From Oxalobacteraceae bacterium (GTDB lineage Bacteria; Pseudomonadota; Gammaproteobacteria; Burkholderiales; Burkholderiaceae_D), in contig DPRS01000009.1 in the NCBI GenBank assembly GCA_003537575.1, forward strand, positions 1 to 64,000: a DNA stretch of 64,000 nucleotides, written 5' to 3'. The translations under genes and the position numbers were made by a program. Under the pieces are notes generated by a model. It ran no database searches. It saw only the letters and a list, made by a program, of their open reading frames with translations, and had not been told where the DNA came from. Below are positions 7,770 to 16,870 of this stretch, in pieces. Positions within the stretch are counted from its first letter, which is position 1; each line of letters begins with the position of its first letter.

Positions 7770-8849
7770 ATGGAACGGCGGTCATTTCTGAAAAAAGCGG
7801 CGGTTGGCGCATCTGCAGGCGCGCTTGCCGCACCGGCCCTGGCGCAATCGCAACCCACCATCAACTGGCGCCTGGCGTCGAGCTTTCCGAAATCGCTGGA
7901 TACCATCTATGGCGCCGCCGAGACTTTTTCCAGGCGCGTTGCCCAACTGACTGGCGGCAAGTTCAACATCCGCGTCTTTTCCGCCGGTGAGATCGTCCCG
8001 GCGCTGCAAGTGCTGGATGCCGTGCAGGCGGGCACTGTGGAAATCGGCCACAGCGCTTCTTACTATTATTTCGGTAAGGATGCGACTTTCGGCTTCGATT
8101 CAGCCGTGCCTTTCGGCATGACTTCGCGTCAGCAAACCGCCTGGTTCGACCAGGGCGGCGGGCGCGATCTGCTGCGCGAGTTCTTCCGCGGTTACGGCAT
8201 CATGAACTTCCAAGGCGGCAATACCGGCACCCAGATGGGCGGCTGGTTCCGCAAGGAGATCAAGTCGGTCAAGGATCTGGACGGTCTGAAGATGCGCATT
8301 TCCGCCTTTGCCGGCAAGGTCATGCAGCCGCTGGGCGTGGTGCCGCAGCAGATCGCCGGCGGCGACATTTATCCGGCACTCGAAAAAGGCACCATCGACG
8401 CCGCCGAATGGATCGGCCCGTACGACGATGAAAAGCTGGGCTTCAACAAGGTCGCGCCTTTCTACTACACTCCGGGATGGTGGGAAACCAGCCTGCAGGT
8501 GTCCTTCTACGTCAGCATCAAGGAATGGGAAAAGCTGCCGAAGGAATACCAGGCCGCCATCGAAGCCGCTTCCTACGAGTCGCATGTGGTGATGCAGGCG
8601 GAATACGATGCCAAGAACCCGGCAGCGCTGGCCCGCCTGATCAAGAATGGCGCCAAGCTGCGCAGCTTTCCGCGCGATGTCATGGATGCCTGCTACAAGT
8701 CGACGATCAAGGTGATGGAAGAAGAGGCCGGCAAGAATCCCAAGTTCAAGAAGATCTATGATTCCTGGAAGCGCTTCCAGCGTGAACAGAACCAGTGGGT
8801 CGCCGTGGCTGAAGCGCCGATGCAGAACTTCATGATCAGTCGTAAGTAA
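7770..8849 (+). CDS. TRAP transporter substrate-binding protein, DctP family (TakP-like), copy 1
   Basis: 359 residues from the ATG preceded by AAAGGAG. The N-terminus is a twin-arginine signal (ERRSFLKKAA, then an Ala-rich stretch ending ALAQ), so it is exported folded to the periplasm. The mature part matches the 2-oxoacid/monocarboxylate-binding TakP branch: NWRLASSFPKSLDT, GEIVPALQVLDAVQ, NTGTQMGGWFRKEI, WIGPYDDEKLGF and a GWWE segment. It delivers substrate to a DctQM permease, presumably the one encoded convergently at 10365-12625. About three quarters identical by eye to the next gene. Exact ligand unknown. Confidence 0.9.
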   Translation: MERRSFLKKAAVGASAGALAAPALAQSQPTINWRLASSFPKSLDTIYGAAETFSRRVAQLTGGKFNIRVFSAGEIVPALQVLDAVQAGTVEIGHSASYYYFGKDATFGFDSAVPFGMTSRQQTAWFDQGGGRDLLREFFRGYGIMNFQGGNTGTQMGGWFRKEIKSVKDLDGLKMRISAFAGKVMQPLGVVPQQIAGGDIYPALEKGTIDAAEWIGPYDDEKLGFNKVAPFYYTPGWWETSLQVSFYVSIKEWEKLPKEYQAAIEAASYESHVVMQAEYDAKNPAALARLIKNGAKLRSFPRDVMDACYKSTIKVMEEEAGKNPKFKKIYDSWKRFQREQNQWVAVAEAPMQNFMISRK

Positions 8850-8889
8850 GCAAGGGCTTGTCCGCAATCGGGAAAAAAAGCTCGCTATG

Positions 8890-8926
8890 AAAAAGCCCGC
8901 AATGGCCAAGCCTTGCGGGCTTTTTT
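8890..8926 (+). terminator. Rho-independent terminator after TRAP binding protein 1
   Basis: AAAAAGCCCGCAA / TTGCGGGCTTTTT stem with a 10-base loop and a T-run. It separates the two binding-protein genes into two transcripts. Confidence 0.9.
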
Positions 8927-9046
8927 GCCAATGCTTCGGCAATCCCGGTTGCAGACAGTGCCGTGCGAAGCGATCTCTGCCCGATTTTAGTGCGTTGCGG
9001 TAAGGTTTTTTATTGCGGTGTCCACTTCAGTGCATCTACAATTGAA

Positions 9047-9057
9047 ATTGCGATATT
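9047..9057. promoter_or_regulatory. Shared element upstream of TRAP binding protein 2
   Basis: ATTGCGATATT, identical to bases 7665-7675 in front of copy 1. A small hairpin (CGGGTT / AACCCG, 9070-9086) follows. Candidate common operator for the two paralogues. Confidence 0.4.
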
Positions 9058-9141
9058 GCAACCTTATGACGGGTTATCACAACCCGCGGCTTCCGGTTCT
9101 TATATTGTTGTTTTGAAACTCACCCCCTGGAGGAAAATCAC

Positions 9142-10224
9142 ATGGAACGTCGTTCCTTTTTGAAGAAAGCGGCAGTCGGCGCTTCGGTGGCCGCTGTGGC
9201 CGCTCCCGCCCTGGCACAGTCGAACCCGACCATCAACTGGCGTCTGGCATCGAGCTTCCCGAAGTCGCTCGATACGCTGTATGGCACGGCTGAAGTGTTT
9301 TCCAAGCGCGTGGCGGCACTCACCGACGGCAAATTCAATATCCGCGTATTTGCCGGCGGCGAAATCGTTCCCGCGTTGCAGGTGCTGGATGCTGTGCAAA
9401 ACAACACGGTGGAAATGGCCCATACCGCGCCGTACTACTTCTTCGGCAAGGATCCGGCTTTTGCATTTGACTGCGCCGTTCCCTTCGGCATGACCTCGCG
9501 CCAGCAAACCGCGTGGATGATGCAAGGCGGCGGCATGGAGCTGATGCGCGATTTCTACAAGGATTATGGCGTGATCAACTTCCTGGGCGGTAACACCGGT
9601 ACCCAGATGGGCGGCTGGTTCCGCAAGGAGATCAAGACCCTGAACGACCTCAAGGGCCTGAAGATGCGCATTTCCGCCTTTGCCGGCAAGGTGCTGCAGC
9701 CGCTCGGCCTGGTGCCGCAGCAACTGGCAGGTGCGGACATTTATCCGGCGCTGGAAAAGGGTACCCTGGATGCGGTCGAATGGACCACGCCGTATGACGA
9801 TGAAAAGCTCGGCTTCCAGAAAGTGGCGCCGTACTATTATGCGCCGGGCTGGTGGGAAGCCGGCGCTCAGCTGTCGTTCTACGTCGGCCAGAAGGAATGG
9901 GCCAAGCTACCGAAGGATTACCAGGCTGCCATCGAGGCTGCTTCGCAAGAGGCGCACGTGCACATGCAGGCCGAGTACGACCACCGCAACCCGGCTGCGC
10001 TGGCGCGCCTGATCAAGAACGGCGCCAAGCTGCGTTTCTTCTCCAAGGAAATCATGGAAGCCAGCTACAAGGCGGCGGTCGTCACCATGGACCAGGAAGC
10101 TTCCAAGAACGCCAAGTTCAAGAAAATTTACGATCCGTGGAAGCGTTACCAGCGCGAGCAGAACCAGTGGCTGGCCGTGTCGGAAGGCCCGATGACGAAC
10201 TTCCTGGTCAGCCGCAAGAAGTAA
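9142..10224 (+). CDS. TRAP transporter substrate-binding protein, DctP family (TakP-like), copy 2
   Basis: 360 residues, start ATG with a TGGAGG ribosome-binding site. Same layout as copy 1: Tat signal MERRSFLKKAAVGAS, cleavage near ALAQ, then the TakP-type binding fold. Differences fall in and near the expected ligand pocket: copy 1 has WIGPYDDEK where copy 2 has WTTPYDDEK, and HSASYYYFG becomes HTAPYYFFG. This suggests related but not identical ligands (inference). It has its own promoter region and terminator. Confidence 0.9.
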   Translation: MERRSFLKKAAVGASVAAVAAPALAQSNPTINWRLASSFPKSLDTLYGTAEVFSKRVAALTDGKFNIRVFAGGEIVPALQVLDAVQNNTVEMAHTAPYYFFGKDPAFAFDCAVPFGMTSRQQTAWMMQGGGMELMRDFYKDYGVINFLGGNTGTQMGGWFRKEIKTLNDLKGLKMRISAFAGKVLQPLGLVPQQLAGADIYPALEKGTLDAVEWTTPYDDEKLGFQKVAPYYYAPGWWEAGAQLSFYVGQKEWAKLPKDYQAAIEAASQEAHVHMQAEYDHRNPAALARLIKNGAKLRFFSKEIMEASYKAAVVTMDQEASKNAKFKKIYDPWKRYQREQNQWLAVSEGPMTNFLVSRKK

Positions 10225-10250
10225 GCAAGGCGCGCGAAGTCTTCGCAGTA

Positions 10251-10280
10251 AAAAACCCGCAGCATGCTGCGGGTTTTTTT
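10251..10280 (+). terminator. Rho-independent terminator after TRAP binding protein 2
   Basis: AAAAACCCGCAGCA paired with TGCTGCGGGTTTTT, a perfect 28-bp palindrome ending in T residues. Confidence 0.9.
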
Positions 10281-10320
10281 ATGAGCGTTGTTATATACCG
10301 GCGCCAGCTCGGCAGGCAAT

Positions 10321-10347
10321 AAAAAACCCCGCGCCTGGCGCGGGGTT
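10321..10347 (-). terminator. Rho-independent terminator of dctQM
   Basis: Read on the minus strand: AACCCCGCGCC / GGCGCGGGGTT stem running into six T residues, 18 bases after the dctM stop. Confidence 0.88.
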
Positions 10348-10364
10348 GTCGAGGGGCGGGAGGC

Positions 10365-12023
<1,659 letters not shown>

Positions 12024-12040
12024 GTTGTTCCTCGGCCCGC

Positions 12041-12625
12041 TTAGTCGATCTTGTTGGCGGCCTTGATCGCCGCAACTTCTTCTTCAGGAGTGACGACCTG
12101 GCGCTCGAATTCCGAGGCATCCACCTTGCCCATCAAAAAACCAATACGCTTGACCACTTCGGAAATGCCTTGCAGGCCCAGCAGGAAAAAGCCGACCGGC
12201 ACCAGCAGCTTTGCCGGCCACATGATCAGGCCGCCGGCATTGCTCGACATTTCCTGGCTGCGGATCGAATCCACGGCAAACGGAATGGCGTAGTACAGCA
12301 CCAGCAGGGTGATCGGCAGCAGGAACAGCAGGAAGCCGAACAGATCGACCCAGGCTTGCGTGCGCTTGGAAAAGCGGCTGACGACGACGTCGATGCGGAC
12401 GTGCTCGTTGCGACGCAGGGTATACGCGGCGGCCAGCAGGAACACTGCGCCGAACAGGTACCACTGGATTTCCAGCCAGGCGTTGGAGCCGATGTGGAAG
12501 GTATAACGGACCAGGGCATTGCCGCTGCAAATGATGACGGCCAGGAGCAGCAACCAGCTGACCGCCTGGCCGATCTTGATGTTCACGGCATCGATCAGCC
12601 GGGAAAAGGAGAGTAAAGCATTCAT
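12041..12625 (-). CDS. dctQ: TRAP transporter small permease subunit
   Basis: 194 residues with four transmembrane segments (about residues 15-35, 50-68, 90-112, 140-160), the DctQ layout. The motif GSNAWLEIQWYLFGAVFLLAAAYTLRRNEHVRIDV-type block around 46-80 (W-LEIQWYLF ... NEHVRIDV) is typical. First gene of dctQM. Confidence 0.92.
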   Translation of the reverse strand: MNALLSFSRLIDAVNIKIGQAVSWLLLLAVIICSGNALVRYTFHIGSNAWLEIQWYLFGAVFLLAAAYTLRRNEHVRIDVVVSRFSKRTQAWVDLFGFLLFLLPITLLVLYYAIPFAVDSIRSQEMSSNAGGLIMWPAKLLVPVGFFLLGLQGISEVVKRIGFLMGKVDASEFERQVVTPEEEVAAIKAANKID

Positions 12626-12879
12626 GATGGATTGTCTCCGCAGAATATGGAAAATCTATAAGAGCCTTGTGGGCCGCGGCTTTTAGTCTTTTTCTTGGTG
12701 GCAAGTATACATTGATTCCAGCTGGAAATATGCCGCTGACAGACAAGACTGCACAATATTGCTTTGACAGTACTAAAAATTCACTGATGAAGAAAATGCT
12801 ATAACAGCATCAAAATGCGCGCGAGCGGGGACTGGCCCGCCCGCTGAAAGCACCCTGCCTGCCGCACCAGGCGGCGGGC
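12626..12879. other. Intergenic region between argH and dctQ
   Basis: 254 bases. AT-rich centre likely to carry the dctQM promoter on the minus strand. It contains CAATATTGC (12754-12762), which resembles the ATATTGCAA in front of TRAP binding protein 2. A weak minus-strand hairpin ATGCT / AGCAT followed by TTTTC (12793-12810) could be the argH terminator. Confidence 0.4.
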
Positions 12880-14274
12880 TTAGCCCAGTTTTTCGCGCCA
12901 GCGCGCGATCGCTGCCCGCACCTGCTGCGGCGCAGTGCCGCCGACGTGGTTGCGCGCGGCGACCGAGCCCTCCAGGGTCAGCACGCCGTAGATGTCGGCA
13001 TCGATGAGACCGGAGAACGTGCGCAAGTCTTCCAGCGGCAGGTCGGCCAGGTCGCAGCCGCGCTCGTCGCAGCTGCGCACAGCGCGTGCCACAGCTTCAT
13101 GGGCGTCGCGGAAGGGCAGGCCTTTCTTGACCAGGTAATCGGCCAGGTCGGTAGCGGTGGCGTAACCCTGCAGGGCGGCGGCGCGCATGGCGTCCGGCTT
13201 GACGGTAATGCCGCGCGCCATGTCGGCAAAGATGCGCAGGGTGTCGGTGACGGTGTCGACGGTGTCGAACAGCGGCTCCTTGTCTTCCTGGTTGTCTTTA
13301 TTGTAAGCCAGCGGCTGGCCTTTCATCAGGGTCAGCAGCGCAACCAGGTGGCCGTTGACGCGGCCGGTCTTGCCGCGCGCCAGTTCCGGCACGTCCGGGT
13401 TTTTCTTTTGCGGCATGATCGACGAGCCGGTGCAGAAGCGGTCGGCGATGTCGATGAAGCCCACGCGCGGGCTCATCCAGATCACCAGCTCCTCGGACAT
13501 GCGCGAGACGTGGGTCATGATCAGCGCGGCGCCAGCGCAGAATTCGATGGCGAAGTCGCGGTCGGAAACGGCATCCAGCGAATTGTGGCAGACATCCTCG
13601 AAGCCCAGGGTTTGCGCCACGCGCGCGCGGTCGGTCGGGAAGGTGGTGCCGGCCAGCGCGGCGGCGCCCAGTGGCAGGCGGTTGACGCGGCGCCGGCAGT
13701 CAGCCATGCGCTCGGCGTCGCGACCGAACATTTCGACGTAGGCCAGCATGTGGTGACCGAAGGTGACCGGCTGCGCCACCTGCATGTGGGTGAAGCCGGG
13801 CAGGATGGTGTCGGCGTTCTGCTCTGCCAGGTCGACCAGGGCGGTCTGCAGGCCATGCAGCAGGGCGGTGATATCGTCGATGGCGGCGCGCAGGTAGAGG
13901 CGGATGTCGGTGGCCACCTGGTCGTTGCGCGAGCGTCCGGTATGCAGGCGCTTGCCGGCGTCGCCGACCAGTTCGGTCAGGCGCTTTTCGATATTCAGGT
14001 GCACGTCTTCCAGGTCGAGCAGCCATTCGAAGCTGCCGGCGGCGATTTCTGCCTCGATCTGTGCCATGCCGCGCTGGATGTCCGCCAGGTCCTGGGCGCT
14101 GATGATGCCCTGGTGCGCCAGCATGTCGGCGTGCGCCAGCGAGCCCTGGATATCGAACTGCGCCAGGCGCTTGTCGAAGAACACCGAAGCGGTGTAGCGT
14201 TTGACCAGGTCGGAGACGGGTTCGGAGAAGCGTGCCGACCAGGCTTCGCCTTTTTTGGAGAGTTGTGCTGTCAT
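12880..14274 (-). CDS. argH: Argininosuccinate lyase
   Basis: 464 residues from the ATG giving MTAQLSKKGEAW. Catalyses the last step of arginine synthesis, argininosuccinate to arginine plus fumarate. The fumarase/aspartase-superfamily signature GSSIMPQKKNPD is at 283-294; HTGRSRNDQVATD (111-123) and the catalytic His region GFTHMQVAQ (160-168) are intact. Divergent from the AlgZ-like kinase across 126 bases; the argH / algZ-algR / hemC order is also found in Pseudomonas and other Burkholderiales. Confidence 0.97.
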   Translation of the reverse strand: MTAQLSKKGEAWSARFSEPVSDLVKRYTASVFFDKRLAQFDIQGSLAHADMLAHQGIISAQDLADIQRGMAQIEAEIAAGSFEWLLDLEDVHLNIEKRLTELVGDAGKRLHTGRSRNDQVATDIRLYLRAAIDDITALLHGLQTALVDLAEQNADTILPGFTHMQVAQPVTFGHHMLAYVEMFGRDAERMADCRRRVNRLPLGAAALAGTTFPTDRARVAQTLGFEDVCHNSLDAVSDRDFAIEFCAGAALIMTHVSRMSEELVIWMSPRVGFIDIADRFCTGSSIMPQKKNPDVPELARGKTGRVNGHLVALLTLMKGQPLAYNKDNQEDKEPLFDTVDTVTDTLRIFADMARGITVKPDAMRAAALQGYATATDLADYLVKKGLPFRDAHEAVARAVRSCDERGCDLADLPLEDLRTFSGLIDADIYGVLTLEGSVAARNHVGGTAPQQVRAAIARWREKLG

Positions 14275-14400
14275 AATTCGGTGGCGTTTCTGCCCGGATG
14301 CGCCGCATAATAGGCGCGAACCGGGTATTTGAGGAATTCGCAATTATAAAACAAGCGCGCCCGCTTCCCGCGCCGCGCATCATAACAGTCCTGATTTTTT

Positions 14401-15477
14401 ATGCCAGCCACCAGCGTCGCCCGCCCGCCGGTCGAGGTCGTGATTCCCGATTGCTGCAACATCGGCGTGGTGTTCCGCGCCCTGGTGGCGGTGAATGCCG
14501 CCTTTTTGGCGGGCATTCTGCTGCAGACCGGCGGCTGGCAGGCCGGCCTAGCCAAATTCATCGAAACTTCCCCCCTGATCGAGCTGGTCAGCCTGCTGTC
14601 GCTGATGGCCTTGTGCGGCGTGCGCAAGCTGATCCGCAGCATGCCGCTGTGGGTGCAGCGCGCCCTGTGCGCCCTAGTGCCGGCGGCGATTGCCGGCTTG
14701 CTGATCCGCCTGCTGTCGGCCAGCGTGCTGTTCCTCGACAGCCTGGATGGCCTGCACCCTGTCGAAGCGGGGCTGGCCGCCGCCCTGATCGGCATCGCAC
14801 TGCAGCATTACTTCGAATTGCGCACGCGCGCCTTTTCCCCGGTGCTGGTGGAGGCGCGGCTGCAGGCCTTGCAGGCGCGTATCCGACCGCATTTTCTGTT
14901 CAACAGCCTGAATGCCGTGCTGTCGCTCATCCGCACCGAGCCGCGCCTCGCCGAAACCACGCTGGAAGATCTGGCCGACCTGTTCCGGGTAGTGATGCGC
15001 GACGCTCGCGACATGACCACGCTGGAGCAGGAAATCCGCCTGTGCCGGCAGTACTTGTCAATCGAGAAAGTGCGCCTGGGCGAGCGGCTGCAGGTGAAGT
15101 GGAACCCGATCGACATCAGCAAGGAAGTGCTGCAGCGCGCGCAGATTCCCGCGCTGCTGCTGCAGCCGCTGCTGGAAAACGCCGTGCATTACGGCGTCGA
15201 GCCGGCCAGCGAAGCGGCGCAGATCCGCATCGATATCCGCCGTCAGATCGACCGCATTGAAATCGCCATTGCCAATCCTTATCATGGCGACGGCGCCGTT
15301 TCGCGAGGCAACCAGATGGCGCTGACCAATATCCGCCAGCGCCTGGCCTTGCTCTACGATGTCGAAGCGCAGTTGAATACCTCGGTGGCGGATGGCATGT
15401 TCGAGGTCAGATTGCGCTTTCCCTACGTGAAAACCAGAAAGGATGAAGATGGCGCCGCGCCTGTTGATCGTCGATGA
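14401..15477 (+). CDS. AlgZ/FimS-like LytS-type sensor histidine kinase
   Basis: 358 residues. The N-terminal half has about four hydrophobic helices (roughly 25-45, 55-72, 80-110, 120-140); the C-terminal half is a His_kinase/HATPase unit. The phospho-acceptor box is RIRPHFLFNSLNAVLSLIR, and LLLQPLLENAVHYGVEP is the N-box, both typical of the LytS/AlgZ family, which lacks an ordinary HisKA domain. It overlaps the response regulator gene by about 30 bases. By synteny with argH and hemC it is the AlgZ (FimS) orthologue; its output here is not known. Confidence 0.88.
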   Translation: MPATSVARPPVEVVIPDCCNIGVVFRALVAVNAAFLAGILLQTGGWQAGLAKFIETSPLIELVSLLSLMALCGVRKLIRSMPLWVQRALCALVPAAIAGLLIRLLSASVLFLDSLDGLHPVEAGLAAALIGIALQHYFELRTRAFSPVLVEARLQALQARIRPHFLFNSLNAVLSLIRTEPRLAETTLEDLADLFRVVMRDARDMTTLEQEIRLCRQYLSIEKVRLGERLQVKWNPIDISKEVLQRAQIPALLLQPLLENAVHYGVEPASEAAQIRIDIRRQIDRIEIAIANPYHGDGAVSRGNQMALTNIRQRLALLYDVEAQLNTSVADGMFEVRLRFPYVKTRKDEDGAAPVDRR

Positions 15478-16279
15478 TGAAGCGCCGGCGCGCGCGCGCC
15501 TGGCCATGCTGCTGGCCGATATTGCCGCCGAATGTCCGCACGAGTTGGTGGGCGAGGCTGCCCATGCGCAGGCAGCGCTGGACGCGATCGCCGCGTCGCG
15601 GCCGGATATCGTGCTGCTGGACGTGCAGATGCCTGGCATCAGCGGCATCGAGCTGGCGCGCCACCTGAGCGCGCTGGCAGCGCCACCCGCCGTCATCTTC
15701 GTCAGCGCTTTCGACGAGTTCGCGCTGAAGGCGTTCGAGGTGCATGCGCTGGATTACCTGCTCAAGCCGGTGCGCGCCGAGCGCCTGGCCGAGTCGATCC
15801 GGCGCGCCGCTGCGCTGATGGGGACGCAGAAGCCGGCGCTTGAGGCGGCTTCCGTCAGCCTGCGCCAGCAGCGCCGCAATTTCCCGGTGCAGGAGCGTGG
15901 CCGGCTGTTGCTGGTGCCGGTGGCCGAGGTGCTGTATCTGAAGGCCGAGGCGAAATATGTGACGCTGCGGACTGCGGCGCGCAGCTATCTGATCGAGGAA
16001 TCGCTGAATTCGATCGAGGAAGAGCTGCAGGACGTATTCGTGCGCGTGCACCGCAACGCGCTGGTGGCGCGTAACGCCTTGCTGGGCGTGGAACGGGCGC
16101 CGCTGGGAGCGGATCCGGATGGGGAACGGCTGAAGGATGACAGCGGCGATCCGGGCGGCAAACCCGAGAAAAACGACAAGGCGCAGGAAACCTGGCAAGT
16201 GATCGTGCGGGGTGTGGAGGAGCGCCTGCCGGTCTCGCGCCGGCAATGGCCGCAGGTCAAGGCGCTGATGCGTTGCTAG
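15449..16279 (+). CDS. AlgR-like LytTR response regulator
   Basis: 276 residues from the second ATG (MAPRLLIVDDE): AAAGG at 15438-15442 is six bases upstream of it but abuts the earlier ATG at 15443. Receiver domain 1-120 with D9/D10, phospho-acceptor D58 and K106; LytTR DNA-binding domain about 145-272 (VFVRVHRNALV, LPVSRRQWPQV). A charged Gly/Asp/Lys-rich insertion of about 28 residues (221-248) splits the LytTR domain between LLGVERAPLG and TWQVIVRG, making it longer than typical AlgR (~248). AlgR-type regulators control surface behaviour and virulence in Pseudomonas; targets here are unknown. Confidence 0.88.
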   Translation: MAPRLLIVDDEAPARARLAMLLADIAAECPHELVGEAAHAQAALDAIAASRPDIVLLDVQMPGISGIELARHLSALAAPPAVIFVSAFDEFALKAFEVHALDYLLKPVRAERLAESIRRAAALMGTQKPALEAASVSLRQQRRNFPVQERGRLLLVPVAEVLYLKAEAKYVTLRTAARSYLIEESLNSIEEELQDVFVRVHRNALVARNALLGVERAPLGADPDGERLKDDSGDPGGKPEKNDKAQETWQVIVRGVEERLPVSRRQWPQVKALMRC

Positions 16280-16327
16280 ACTGTGCCGGCGCAAGCCGGC
16301 CAGCTGGCCATCCGGCCGTCGCTCCGC

Positions 16328-16729
16328 TCAGGACATCTTGCCCATGAAGCTGCGCGCCATGAGCAGCTCGGCCTGCTCCTCTTCCTCGCGGCGCTTGCGC
16401 TCGAGTTCTGCTGCGCTTTGCGGGGGAGGCGGCGGCGCTTTCGGCGCGGGCTGCGGCGCCGCCACAGCAGCAGGAGCGGCAGCAGGAATCGGTGCCGCAG
16501 GCGCCGCCGGCTTTGGCGCGGCACTGCCGCTGGCTTCGATCAAGCCTTGCGCCGTCAGCGCGCTCAGCAGTTCATCGATGTCGTCGCCTTTCAGCATGCC
16601 GAACAGGTCGTCGCGGCTGCGCTTGCCATCGATGAAAATCAGCACTTGACGCATGCGCTGCGAGAGGCCGCCGGCACGGGTCTTGATCTCTTCCTGACCC
16701 TTGGCGGTCTTGGAATATAGCTTGCTCAT
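16328..16729 (-). CDS. Small conserved protein with Pro/Ala-rich linker, function unknown
   Basis: 133 residues from the ATG with GGAGGAG upstream. Three parts: an N-terminal ~60-residue helical region (KTAKGQEEIKTR, LSQRMRQVLIFIDGKRS, DIDELLSALTAQGLIE) that looks like a winged-helix or DprA/MarR-type fold; a Pro/Ala-rich linker (about 70-105); and a charged C-terminal helix (ELERKRREEEEQAELL). I do not recognise a named family. It lies between the AlgR-like gene (convergent) and ppc (same strand, 141 bases upstream). No signal peptide, so probably cytoplasmic. Confidence 0.65.
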   Translation of the reverse strand: MSKLYSKTAKGQEEIKTRAGGLSQRMRQVLIFIDGKRSRDDLFGMLKGDDIDELLSALTAQGLIEASGSAAPKPAAPAAPIPAAAPAAVAAPQPAPKAPPPPPQSAAELERKRREEEEQAELLMARSFMGKMS

Positions 16730-16870
16730 GATCTCCTCCACCATTTCTTTGACGGTAGCTGGTATCCCCAGTCTGCTGGTGCGGTCCCGGTCGCTTTTCA
16801 CTGCCTGCTTCCGGGCCAGCCAGGCCTGGGGTTTTTCCTTGGTAGTGGCTCCGGCTGATCCTGAGCGAGT

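Noticed and set aside
9070..9086. CGGGTT / AACCCG hairpin before TRAP binding protein 2
   Set aside because: Six base pairs only and no T-run; too weak to call a terminator or a riboswitch.
12946..14310. 454-codon open frame opposite argH
   Set aside because: A shadow caused by high GC at third positions; argH itself has all family motifs.
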